Below, one piece after another: positions 42,133 through 50,273 of a stretch of DNA of 64,000 nt. The notes beneath the pieces are model-generated. The model ran no database searches and was not told where the DNA came from. It saw only the letters and a list, made by a program, of their open reading frames with translations. Within the stretch, counting starts at the first letter, position 1. Each line of letters begins with the position of its first letter. Source of the DNA: Nonomuraea basaltis (GTDB lineage Bacteria > Actinomycetota > Actinomycetes > Streptosporangiales > Streptosporangiaceae); NCBI RefSeq assembly GCF_005893125.1, contig NZ_VCJS01000034.1:1-64000 (forward strand), given 5' to 3'. The position numbers were made by a program, and so were the translations under genes.

Positions 42133-43520
42133 CCGATCAGTTCCCGCAGATCGCCGGCCATCTTCTTCACTCCCGACTCCACGTCCGAACCGCGAAGCAT
42201 CGCGTTCACCGCCTGGAAAATGATCGTTGATGCCTCGTTGTACTGGGCGCCGACCTGGGTCGGACGCGCGAACGGGACGACCTTCTGCTTCAGAGCCGGC
42301 AGCGCGGCCTGTACCTCCGCCATGGCGGCGACGGCCGGCTGGGCGGGGACATCGGCGGAATTGATGGCTCGATAGGCCTGCGCCTCGGGGCTGGTCAGGT
42401 AGCGCAGCCACTCCACGGCGGCCTCCGCGTTCTGGCTGTTCTTGTTGATGGCGACCGCCCATCCGCCGGCGGCCGCGGCGGTCGTGGCGCCGGGCCCGGT
42501 GCCCGCGGGCAACGGCGCGACCGCGAACTTCCCGGCGACGTTCGACCCCTTCTGCAGGTCTTCGGCGTACTCCCAGTTGCGCATGAAGGCCGCGTTGCCT
42601 GCACCGAACGCGCTGTGCGTCTCGTCCTCGGTGAATGTGGTGACGCCTGTCGGAGAGATCTTGCCGACCCAGCTCTGGGCCAGCTTCAGAGCGGCGATCG
42701 CTTTCGGGTTGTCGACCGACACGGTGGGTCCGTCGATGAACGTGCCGCCGTTGTAGGAGGCTACCCATTCCAGAGCGTTGCAGGTCAAGCCTTCGTAGGC
42801 GTTGCCCTGGAAGACGTAGCCGGCGAATGCCTTGTTGGCCTTCTGCTCACCGGCCTGGATCTTGGTCGCCATGGAGGTGAGCTCGGGCCAGGTGGCCGGC
42901 GGCTTGGAGAATCCGTACTTCTCCAGCAGATCGGTCCGGTAGTAGAGGCGCCCGAACCCGCCGTACCACGGGTAGGCCACGAGGCGGGAGTCGATCGTGT
43001 TGACGGCGATGAGGTTGGGGTAGCTCAGCGCGATCTCGGCCTCGGTGAGATGATCTTTGAGGTCAAGGAGGTACTGGGCCAGCGCGGGCGGATAGATGAG
43101 GTCCACCAGCAGGACGTCGGGACTGGCCTGATTGGCGGCGAGCAGACGCTGGTCCGCGGCGTACGCGTCGGACGTGCTCTTCGGAAGCGGAACGGTCTTG
43201 ATCTTGATTCCGGTCTCGGCCTCGAACTGCTTCGCCAGTTGCTGAGTGGTGGACATCTCCGTACCGAAGCCGGGGATGTCGGTGGCGACCGTCGTACCGG
43301 CGTATTTCTTGGCGGTGGCGGCGTTGTGCGCGGCTGGAGCGGCCGGCAGCCCTGCGGCCGACGCGGTGCCGCTGCTTGCGCCGATGCCGCCGCCGATGCC
43401 TTTGCCCTCGCCGCAGGCCGCCAGGAGCGCAGCCCCTCCAAGACCCATCACACCGAAGCGTAGGAAGTGCCGGCGGTCGATGCCGGCTGGGATCGCGCCA
43501 TGACGCACCGTGTCGTTCAT
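42129..43520 (-). CDS. Extracellular sugar-binding lipoprotein of a CUT1 ABC importer
   Basis: 463 aa from the ATG at 43520, preceded by GGAGG. The N-terminus has a twin-arginine signal (DRRHFLRFGVMGLGG) ending in a lipobox (AALLAAC), so export may be Tat-dependent with lipid anchoring. The body is a type-I periplasmic-binding fold of the SBP_bac_1 kind: KQFEAETGIKIKTVPLP, SPDVLLVDLIYPPALAQYL, AGGWAVAINKNSQNAEAA. First gene of a three-gene importer operon; divergent from the dehydrogenase genes. Substrate probably a mono- or disaccharide or glycoside. Confidence 0.92.
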   Translation of the reverse strand: MNDTVRHGAIPAGIDRRHFLRFGVMGLGGAALLAACGEGKGIGGGIGASSGTASAAGLPAAPAAHNAATAKKYAGTTVATDIPGFGTEMSTTQQLAKQFEAETGIKIKTVPLPKSTSDAYAADQRLLAANQASPDVLLVDLIYPPALAQYLLDLKDHLTEAEIALSYPNLIAVNTIDSRLVAYPWYGGFGRLYYRTDLLEKYGFSKPPATWPELTSMATKIQAGEQKANKAFAGYVFQGNAYEGLTCNALEWVASYNGGTFIDGPTVSVDNPKAIAALKLAQSWVGKISPTGVTTFTEDETHSAFGAGNAAFMRNWEYAEDLQKGSNVAGKFAVAPLPAGTGPGATTAAAAGGWAVAINKNSQNAEAAVEWLRYLTSPEAQAYRAINSADVPAQPAVAAMAEVQAALPALKQKVVPFARPTQVGAQYNEASTIIFQAVNAMLRGSDVESGVKKMAGDLRELIG

Positions 43521-43577
43521 CTGGGTCCTCCAGTGGAAGGTCTGCGTCGATGTAGCGAGACGATAGGCCGACATCGG

Positions 43578-43590
43578 TATAGATGGCTAG
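43578..43590. promoter_or_regulatory. Candidate GntR operator, copy 1 (importer side)
   Basis: TATAGATGGCTAG, nearly identical to TATAGATGGCTGC at 43797 and TCTAGAGGGCTAG at 46841. It lies 58 bp upstream of the importer operon start, in the promoter region. Confidence 0.5.
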
Positions 43591-43796
43591 TGTTCCGATA
43601 CCCAGAATTAACACGATCTTCCATGAGCGCCCCGGGTGGCCAGGCGGCATTAACGAACCTCTTTGCCGGGGACTGACCAGCTACGTCAGCGAGCCGTGGG
43701 TCGTGCGTCAGCCGCGGAGTACGTTCACGGGCGCCAGCCGGCTGGCCGACCGGCGACCTTGACCGGCACACAGGCGTCTGCTTACATAACGACCTG

Positions 43797-43809
43797 TATA
43801 GATGGCTGC
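43797..43809. promoter_or_regulatory. Candidate GntR operator, copy 2 (dehydrogenase side)
   Basis: TATAGATGGCTGC lies immediately downstream of the predicted transcription start and 17 bp before the first dehydrogenase ATG. It is shared with the importer promoter and, in variant form, with the kinase promoter. Confidence 0.5.
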
Positions 43810-43826
43810 TCGCGGAGGTCGAATAC

Positions 43827-44963
43827 ATGCCGGAAGGGACGAACGGGTCGGGCGTCTGGCGGGTCGCGGTGCTCGGCTTCGATCACATGCATGCCGGCGA
43901 TCAGCTGCGCCTCGCCGCCGAACACCCCAGCGTGGAGCTGGTAGGCGCGTGGGATGACCGGCCAAGCCGTGGCAGAAGCGTGCTCGCACACCTGGGCCTG
44001 CCTGAGACCCTGCTCTACACCGACGTCGACGAGATGCTTCAGCGCGCATCGCCGCAGATCGTCATCGTGTGCTCGACGACCGCCGACCATGTGCGCTGGG
44101 CCGAGTACCTGGCTTCCCATCGGGTGCATGTGGTCGTCGAGAAGCCCTTCGCATCCTCGCTGGCCGATGCCGATCGCATGATCGCCGCCATGCGCGACAC
44201 CGGACGCACGCTGACGGTCAACTGGCCGCTGGCGTGGTATCCGCCCCATCGCACGACCAAGCGGCTGGTCGGCGAGGGAGCCATCGGGGAGGTCGTCGAG
44301 ATCCACTACTACGACGGCAACCGTGGGCCCCTCAAACACGCACACGACAAGCGCGAGGTCGCGACGGGCGAAGACGTCGCCACCAAGAACGCGTCATGGT
44401 GGTATCAGCGAGCCGCGGGCGGCGGTTCACTACTGGACTACCTCGGGTACGGCGTCACGCTGGGCACCTGGTTCCGCGACGGGGAACTGCCGAGCGAGGT
44501 GACGGCGGTGACCTACCTCCCGCCCGGATTGGAGGTGGACGAGCAGTCGGTCGTCACCGCGGCCTACCCCGGCGGCCTGTCCACGTTCCAGACCCGGTGG
44601 GGTACTTTCACCGATCCGTGGACCATCCAGTCCGCGCCGCGTTGTGGATTCACCGTCATCGGTTCTGAGGGAGTCATCACGAGCTGGGATTACGCCGAGA
44701 CCATCACCCTGCACACCGCCGCCCGGCCGGAAGGCGCCCCGGTCGCCGTGGACGTGCTGCCGGCGGCCGAACGGGATCACCTCGGACTGCTCATCGATTC
44801 GCTGGAGCGCGACGTACCGGTCGCCGGACCGAGTTCCTGGGGCATCTCCCGGGCGGGACAGCAGATTGTCGATGCGGCCATCTTGAGCGCACGCCTGCGC
44901 AGACCGGTCTCGCTCGCGGACGTCGCCGCTGCTCAGCCGCTTACGGTCGGGACCGGCCGATGA
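43827..44963 (+). CDS. Gfo/Idh/MocA-family oxidoreductase (first of two)
   Basis: 378 aa. The N-terminal Rossmann domain begins WRVAVLGFDHMHAGDQLRLA (a variant of the usual GxGxxG, reading GFDHMH), followed by VVVEKPFASSLADADRMI, the family EKP motif with the conserved lysine. The C-terminal alpha/beta domain contains GGGSLLDYLGYGVTLGTWF. NAD(P)-dependent oxidation of a sugar or cyclitol is expected; the loss of the canonical glycines makes cofactor use less certain. It overlaps the second dehydrogenase gene by 4 bp. Confidence 0.85.
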   Translation: MPEGTNGSGVWRVAVLGFDHMHAGDQLRLAAEHPSVELVGAWDDRPSRGRSVLAHLGLPETLLYTDVDEMLQRASPQIVIVCSTTADHVRWAEYLASHRVHVVVEKPFASSLADADRMIAAMRDTGRTLTVNWPLAWYPPHRTTKRLVGEGAIGEVVEIHYYDGNRGPLKHAHDKREVATGEDVATKNASWWYQRAAGGGSLLDYLGYGVTLGTWFRDGELPSEVTAVTYLPPGLEVDEQSVVTAAYPGGLSTFQTRWGTFTDPWTIQSAPRCGFTVIGSEGVITSWDYAETITLHTAARPEGAPVAVDVLPAAERDHLGLLIDSLERDVPVAGPSSWGISRAGQQIVDAAILSARLRRPVSLADVAAAQPLTVGTGR

Positions 44964-46033
44964 CTGCCGACGACAGAACGGTGCGGTATCTACCGCAGGA
45001 GCCGCGGCACTACCGGCCGGGCATCGGGTTGATCGGCTGCGGAGGTATCAGCGCTCTGCACCTCGCCGCCTATCGAGAGGCCGGCTACGACGTGCTCGTG
45101 CTGTGCGATCTGATCGCCGAGCGTGCGTACGAGCGGCAGGCGGAGTTCTTTCCGGTCGCTCGTGTCATCACCGATTACCACGAGATGCTCGCCATGCCAG
45201 AACTCGAGGTGGTCGACATCGCCACCCACGTCGATGTGCGCCCGCCGATCGTCGAGGCCGCGCTGCGCGCCGGCAAGCATGTCCTCAGCCAGAAGCCGTT
45301 CGTGCGCTCGCTGGCCGAAGGGCGGCGGCTGTGCGCCATCGCCGATGAAGTCGGCCGCACGCTCGCGGTCAATCAGAATGGGCGCTGGGCGCCTCATTTC
45401 TCCTATCTTCGCCATGCCGTCGCGGCCGGTCAGATCGGCACACTGACCTCTGCCGACTTCGCCGTCTACTGGCCGCATGATCGGATCGTGGAGAGCGATC
45501 CACGCTTCTCCAAGATGGAGGACTTGATCCTCTACGACTTCGGTATCCACTGGTTCGACCTCATCGCCAACCTTTTCGGGGAGCATGGTGAGGCCCGGAG
45601 CGTCATGGCGAACTGCGGCACGCGCCATGGACAGGTCATCCCGGTCCCGACACAGGCCCAGGTCCTCATCGATTTCGACGACGCGCAGGTCAGCCTCGTA
45701 TTCCGCGGCTCCAGCAGGTGGGCTGAATCCGGCAGCTACCGGGTCGAAGGAACAACTGGTGTGCTCACCCACACAGGGCAATCGCTCGGCGGCCCGGACG
45801 TCGTTCTCACTGACGCACGCGGCACTCACCCGGTGACCGTTGAAGGCGACTGGTTCGCCAACGGGATGCGCGGAACGATGGGCGAGATGCTCCGCGCGAT
45901 CGAGGACGGGCGGCGGCCGGGCATAGAGGGCCGGGCTTCATTGCCGGGACTGGCGCTGTGTTACGCCGCGATCGAGTCATCGCGTACCGGGTTGCGGGTC
46001 GATCCCCGTGACGTCGACGCGCTTCCGCGATGA
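44960..46033 (+). CDS. Gfo/Idh/MocA-family oxidoreductase (second of two)
   Basis: 357 aa. Rossmann loop GIGLIGCGGISALHLAAYRE is canonical here, and the EKP-like motif reads LSQKPFVRSLAEGRRL (QKP). The C-terminal domain has DLILYDFGIHWFDLIANLFG with the conserved catalytic histidine helix. Translationally coupled to the first dehydrogenase, suggesting a heteromeric or sequential pair, as in 3-keto-glycoside or inositol-type pathways (inference). It ends 47 bp from the convergent gntR gene. Confidence 0.87.
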   Translation: MTADDRTVRYLPQEPRHYRPGIGLIGCGGISALHLAAYREAGYDVLVLCDLIAERAYERQAEFFPVARVITDYHEMLAMPELEVVDIATHVDVRPPIVEAALRAGKHVLSQKPFVRSLAEGRRLCAIADEVGRTLAVNQNGRWAPHFSYLRHAVAAGQIGTLTSADFAVYWPHDRIVESDPRFSKMEDLILYDFGIHWFDLIANLFGEHGEARSVMANCGTRHGQVIPVPTQAQVLIDFDDAQVSLVFRGSSRWAESGSYRVEGTTGVLTHTGQSLGGPDVVLTDARGTHPVTVEGDWFANGMRGTMGEMLRAIEDGRRPGIEGRASLPGLALCYAAIESSRTGLRVDPRDVDALPR

Positions 46034-46080
46034 AGCCGGCCTGCCCCGCGCTGATGTGCCGACGCCCTGGCGCCGGTGCG

Positions 46081-46791
46081 TCAGCCGCGCTCGAGGACGA
46101 CATCGAACAGGTAACGCTCGCCGACGTAGGAGGTCTCGGTGTATTCCATCGGTGCTCCCTGCTGATCGAAAATCGTGCGACGTTCGACCAGCAGCCCGGC
46201 CCCCACCTTGACCGCCAGCAGTTCGGCCTCAAGCGGGGACGCGGTCGCCGCCGTCAGCGAACCGCGAGCCAGCGTCGGCTCACGCCCCAGCTCCCGCACG
46301 AGTTCATGCATCGACGACGTCGCTAGGTCCGCCTGCAAGATCGGCGCACTACCAGGAGGCAGGATGGCACGCTCCAAGGCCAAGGGGATCCCGTCGGCCA
46401 GACGCACCCGCGTCACGGCGACGACACGATCAGCCGCGGCGAGATGCAACGCGCGCAGCTCATCTGCCGAGCCGGCTCTGAGTCCAGCATTAAGCACCCG
46501 CGAACTGGGCACTCGTCCGCGGGATCGCATGTCCTCGGTGAACGACCGCAGTCGGTTCATCCCGCGATGGATGTGATGATCGGCGATGAAGCTACCGCTG
46601 CCCGGCACGCGATAGATGGCTCCCGCATTGACCAGACGCAGCACAGCCTGACGCGCGGTCATCCGGCTGACGTTGAAGCGCTCACACAGCTCGCTGTCGC
46701 TGGGCAGCTGATCACCAGGTTGACCAGCGGCGATGAGCTTGCGGAGATACTCCTCGATCACCACGTAACGCGGTGTGCGAGCGGCAGCCAC
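46081..46791 (-). CDS. GntR/HutC-family regulator with UTRA domain
   Basis: 236 aa, GTG start with AGAAGGGAG upstream. The N-terminal winged helix (residues 8-70) shows PGDQLPSDSELCERFNVSRM and TARQAVLRLVNAGAIYRVPG; the UTRA effector domain runs from about residue 85 to 230 (ADRVVAVTRVRLADGIPLAL, YTETSYVGERYLFD). HutC-type regulators sense phosphorylated sugars or amino sugars. Divergent from the ROK kinase; it is the obvious regulator of the flanking catabolic operons. Confidence 0.92.
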   Translation of the reverse strand: MAAARTPRYVVIEEYLRKLIAAGQPGDQLPSDSELCERFNVSRMTARQAVLRLVNAGAIYRVPGSGSFIADHHIHRGMNRLRSFTEDMRSRGRVPSSRVLNAGLRAGSADELRALHLAAADRVVAVTRVRLADGIPLALERAILPPGSAPILQADLATSSMHELVRELGREPTLARGSLTAATASPLEAELLAVKVGAGLLVERRTIFDQQGAPMEYTETSYVGERYLFDVVLERG

Positions 46792-46826
46792 AGCCGGCTC
46801 CCTTCTCGTCGCAGCAACTACGAAGC

Positions 46827-46853
46827 TAGGTTACTCCATGTCTAGAGGGCTAG
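46827..46853 (+). promoter_or_regulatory. Kinase promoter and overlapping GntR operator copy 3
   Basis: A -10 box TAGGTT (46827-46832) lies 5 nt from the kinase ATG, with TTCTCG 18 bp further upstream, predicting a leaderless or nearly leaderless mRNA. The motif TCTAGAGGGCTAG (46841-46853), with inverted TCTAG/CTAGA ends, overlaps codons 2-6. A repressor here would block transcription at its start. Confidence 0.45.
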
Positions 46854-47839
46854 ATAACCAAGATCGGACGCTGGCGGGCGCGCCCGAGGTGGCGTGCTGG
46901 CTGGGTGTCGATGTCGGCGGCACGAACATCAAATGGACGATCCTGAACGGTCGTGAGGTGGTCGCATCCGGCTCGATGCCCACGGCGCGCGATGGTGAGC
47001 ATTCCGTCGTCGATCAGGTCGCCGAGCTGATCAACGAACAGGCAGGCGATGTCAGGGGGGTCGGGATCACCGTTCCCGGCCATGTCGATGCCGCTACCGG
47101 CCGGACCGGCATCGTGCCCAATCTGCCGGGACAGTGGCGTGACTTTCCGTTGGGCGCCGTCCTGACCAGGGCCACCGGACACCACGTCGCTGTGCTCAAC
47201 GACGCCCGGGCATTCGCTCTCGCCGAGTTGCGCCTCGGCGCCGCGACCGATCTCGCTGACGCGGTCTTCGTGGCCATCGGAACCGGGGTGGGCGGCGCCG
47301 TCGTGCTCGGCGGAAGACTGCTCGGCGGCGTCGCGGGCCGCGTCGGCGAAGTCGGACACGTCAGCGTGGTACCCGACGGGCCACTGTGCGGCTGCGGCGG
47401 CCGCGGCTGCGTCGACGCCGTCAGCGGCGGCGCCGCATTGGTGACAGCCGCTCGCGCCGCCGTCAGGGCTGGCGCCGCCCCCCTTCTCGAACGTCGCAGC
47501 GGCGGCGACTTGGCGCGGCTCACTCCCGCCGCCATCTTCGCCGCGGTGGTCGACGATGATCGGGAGGCGACGGCGATCGTCAGCCACGCGAGCGCCGCGC
47601 TGGCAGCCGGCGTCGCCAACGCGTGCGCTCTGCTGGGGATATCCAACGTCGTCCTCGGCGGCGGGCTCGCGCACCGCTATCCCGGCCTCGTCGATGTCGT
47701 CAGACGGCGACTGGAGACAGTGGCGCCGCTCATCGGGCCGTCACTCATCCGGCTCGCCCACTTCACCGACCATTCCGCCGCAATAGGTGCCGCTCTCGGC
47801 GCCCAGGACGATCAATCAACCCTCTTGGAGTACACGTGA
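46838..47839 (+). CDS. ROK-family sugar kinase
   Basis: 333 aa. ATP-binding WLGVDVGGTNIKWTIL at the N-terminus, catalytic aspartate in VAVLNDARAFALAE, and the ROK zinc site GHVSVVPDGPLCGCGGRGC. It phosphorylates a hexose or N-acyl-amino sugar at O-6 in most family members. Start ATG 46838 is preferred because it begins just before the first strand. First gene of an operon with SIS, SDR, PTE and FAD genes; each next gene overlaps or follows within 21 bp. Confidence 0.9.
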   Translation: MSRGLDNQDRTLAGAPEVACWLGVDVGGTNIKWTILNGREVVASGSMPTARDGEHSVVDQVAELINEQAGDVRGVGITVPGHVDAATGRTGIVPNLPGQWRDFPLGAVLTRATGHHVAVLNDARAFALAELRLGAATDLADAVFVAIGTGVGGAVVLGGRLLGGVAGRVGEVGHVSVVPDGPLCGCGGRGCVDAVSGGAALVTAARAAVRAGAAPLLERRSGGDLARLTPAAIFAAVVDDDREATAIVSHASAALAAGVANACALLGISNVVLGGGLAHRYPGLVDVVRRRLETVAPLIGPSLIRLAHFTDHSAAIGAALGAQDDQSTLLEYT

Positions 47840-48606
47840 GATGGACTGATCAGGCTCGCCGCATTCTGGACGCACTGGACAGCACCCAGCAGGACCCGAT
47901 CGAGCAGGCCAGCCAGATCGCCGCCCGTTCGATCGGTGGCGGCGGGCTGGTCCACGCCTTCGGTACCGGACACTCCCGTATCCCGATTGAAGAGCTCTTC
48001 CCCCGCTACGGGTCCTACCCGGGCTTCAGCCCGCTGGCCGAGCTGTCGATGACCTTTCACACTCAGGTCGTCGGTGCCAACGGCCAACGCCAGGCGATGT
48101 TCATCGAGCGTATGGAAGGTCTCGCCGACGTCATCCTCGCGAACTTCCAGCTACGACCCCAAGACGGCATGATCATTTTTAGCGCGACCGGGCTCAACGC
48201 CGTGCCGATCGAAATGGCCATCGGCGCCCGGAAAGCCGGCCTGCCGGTCATCGCGGTCACCTCCTTGGCCGCGACCAACGCCGCAGAGGCGCGGCATTCG
48301 TCAGGAACCAAGCTCGTCGATCACGCCGACGTCGTGATCGACCTTTGTACCCCTGTCGGCGACGCTCTTTGTGAGATCCCGGGGCTGGATACTCCGGTAG
48401 GCCCGGGAAGCACTCTGGCCGCCGTCGCCATTGTCAACAACATCAAGGTCCGCACCGCCGAACTGCTGGTGGCCGCAGGGCGCATGCCGGCCGTGCTGAC
48501 CAGCGGCCAGCTCGTCGGCTCCGAACGGTCGACGGCGATGTTCGAGGACGCGTACCTCGATCACGCGGCCCGCGCCGCCGCCGTCCTGCGCAAGAAGGCA
48601 CTTTGA
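47836..48606 (+). CDS. SIS-domain sugar isomerase/deglycase-like protein
   Basis: 256 aa, GTG start overlapping the kinase stop. A single SIS domain: GGGGLVHAFGTGHSRIPIEE (phosphosugar loop), MIIFSATGLNAVPIEMAIG and AGLPVIAVTSLAATNAAE. It belongs to the UPF0309/DUF2529-type sugar isomerase group, related to MurQ-like etherases and FrlB-like deglycases, but it is none of these by clear signature. It probably acts on the phosphorylated product of the ROK kinase. Confidence 0.85.
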   Translation: MRWTDQARRILDALDSTQQDPIEQASQIAARSIGGGGLVHAFGTGHSRIPIEELFPRYGSYPGFSPLAELSMTFHTQVVGANGQRQAMFIERMEGLADVILANFQLRPQDGMIIFSATGLNAVPIEMAIGARKAGLPVIAVTSLAATNAAEARHSSGTKLVDHADVVIDLCTPVGDALCEIPGLDTPVGPGSTLAAVAIVNNIKVRTAELLVAAGRMPAVLTSGQLVGSERSTAMFEDAYLDHAARAAAVLRKKAL

Positions 48607-49304
48607 TGTCCGGGCGCGTCCTCGTCGCCGGCGCCCGTGGCGGCATCGGCGCCTCGGTGATGGAAGCGCTGGCAGCTGAAGGATGTGCCGCCTACGGTGT
48701 CGACCGCGACGACGTCGACGTGACCAGGCCCGGCGGAGCAGAGTCCGCCGTCAGGCAAGCCAGCGAGCGCCTCGGCGGCCTGGATGGAATAGTGCACGCC
48801 ATCGGCATGAGCGGGCGCGGCCTGGGAGACGGTCCGATAACCGACTGCACCGATCAAGCCTGGACCGAGGTGCACCGGGTCAACCACGAGTCGGTCTTCC
48901 GGCTGCTGCGAGCAGGGATTCCGGAGCTGGCCCGAGGCGGCGGGGGGTCCATCGTCGTCGTGGGCTCGGCGCTTGCCACGACCCTCGCGGACGACTTCCT
49001 CACGGTCGCCTACGCGAGTGCGAAAGGAGCCCTGGTGCCCCTCGTCCGCTCGGCGGCCTACGAGGCGGCCCGCTCCGGTGTGCGCATCAACATCGTCGCG
49101 CCAGGGCTGGTGAACACACCCATGGCGCAGCGCGCTCTGGGAGACCCGGATATCACCCGCTCGATGGCGGCGCTACAGCCCCTGAGCCGCCGGGCGCTGG
49201 AACCCGCCGAAGTCGCCGCCGCGATCCTCTGGCTGCTGTCGGACGCGGCCCGCACCATGACCGGCGCCGTCCTCCCCGCCGACGGCGGCTGGACCCTACG
49301 CTAG
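48606..49304 (+). CDS. SDR-family oxidoreductase
   Basis: 232 aa. ATG 48606 overlaps the previous stop (TGATG). NAD(P) loop VLVAGARGGIGASV, then the catalytic S-Y-K set: VVVGSALATT, with YASAKGALVPLVRSAAYEA providing Tyr and Lys. The C-terminal GAVLPADGGWTLR is a classic SDR ending. It should oxidise or reduce a hydroxyl or keto group of the sugar-derived substrate. Same operon as the kinase and SIS genes. Confidence 0.9.
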   Translation: MSGRVLVAGARGGIGASVMEALAAEGCAAYGVDRDDVDVTRPGGAESAVRQASERLGGLDGIVHAIGMSGRGLGDGPITDCTDQAWTEVHRVNHESVFRLLRAGIPELARGGGGSIVVVGSALATTLADDFLTVAYASAKGALVPLVRSAAYEAARSGVRINIVAPGLVNTPMAQRALGDPDITRSMAALQPLSRRALEPAEVAAAILWLLSDAARTMTGAVLPADGGWTLR

Positions 49305-49325
49305 CGCGACGAACGGAGCAGTGGA

Positions 49326-50273
49326 GTGTCTCTCGTCCAGACGGTCCGCGGGCCGGTCGAGGCGGACAGCTTGGGCGTCGTCGACGCCCACGAGCACGTG
49401 TTCCTGTCCAGCCCGGCCTTGCCCGGGGAACACTTCGACGACCCGGACAAGATGTGTGCTGAGCTGAGCCTCGTCGCCGGCAGCGGCATCGACACCGTAG
49501 TCGACTTGACCACGGTGGGGCTCGGACGCCGGCCCACTCACCTGGCCGAGATCTCGCGACGCTCCGGCGTCCAGGTCGTGCTGGCCACCGGCTATCACCG
49601 CGACGCCCACTACACCGCCGATCACTGGGTCCACCGCGAAAGCACGGACGTCCTGCTGGATGTTCTGCTCACCGACCTGCGTACCGGCATCGACGACCGG
49701 GACTGGCGCGGGCCGGCACCGCTGCCGACAACGGTGCGTGCCGGACTGATAAAGATCGGCGCCTCCTATCAGCGGATCACCTCCGGTGAACGCCGCCGGA
49801 TCGAAGCCGGCATCGAAGCGGCACGGTTGGCCGGGGTCAGCGTGGCCGTGCACTGCGAGATCGGAACGCTCGCCCACGACATGCTCGACATGGCCGAAGC
49901 CGGCGGGCTGAGCCCCGACCGGGTCGCACTTGCGCACATGGACCGCAACGCCGACCTGGACCTGCATCGCGAGCTCGCCCAACGCGGCGCGTACCTGCTC
50001 TACGACACGGTCGGCAGGATCAAATACCGGCCCGACTCCGACCTCATGGCGCTCATCGAGCGGCTCCTCGACGGCGGGCACTCCGAACGACTGATGCTGG
50101 GAACCGATGTCGGCCGCAGCACGATGCTGCGTGCCTATGGAGGCGGGCCGGGGATGGACGTACTCGGCCGCGACTTCTTGCCCCGGCTGCGCCGCCGCAT
50201 CGGCGATCAACCGGTCAACCAGATCACTCGCACCAACCCTGCCCGATTCCTCGCCATAAAGGATATTTCTTGA
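49326..50273 (+). CDS. Phosphotriesterase-family metal-dependent hydrolase (lactonase-like)
   Basis: 315 aa, GTG start. All binuclear-site ligands are present: H22 and H24 (VVDAHEHVF), carbamylated lysine K143 (GLIKIGAS), H176 (VAVHCEIG), H204 (LAHMDRN) and D261 (LGTDVGR). Family members include phosphotriesterases, PLL lactonases and sugar-lactone hydrolases. Next to sugar dehydrogenases, hydrolysis of a sugar lactone is the most economical guess; a phosphodiester-sugar substrate is also possible. The last codon overlaps the next start. Confidence 0.88.
   Translation: MSLVQTVRGPVEADSLGVVDAHEHVFLSSPALPGEHFDDPDKMCAELSLVAGSGIDTVVDLTTVGLGRRPTHLAEISRRSGVQVVLATGYHRDAHYTADHWVHRESTDVLLDVLLTDLRTGIDDRDWRGPAPLPTTVRAGLIKIGASYQRITSGERRRIEAGIEAARLAGVSVAVHCEIGTLAHDMLDMAEAGGLSPDRVALAHMDRNADLDLHRELAQRGAYLLYDTVGRIKYRPDSDLMALIERLLDGGHSERLMLGTDVGRSTMLRAYGGGPGMDVLGRDFLPRLRRRIGDQPVNQITRTNPARFLAIKDIS

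Larger units (their letters stand above)
43521..43826. promoter_or_regulatory. 306-bp divergent control region between importer and dehydrogenase operons
   Basis: No gene is seen. For the rightward operon a promoter TTGACC (43759-43764), 18 bp, TACATA (43783-43788) is plausible, giving a start near 43795 that runs straight into the operator-like motif at 43797-43809. The second motif copy at 43578-43590 serves the leftward importer operon. The middle part shows no clear feature. Confidence 0.5.
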
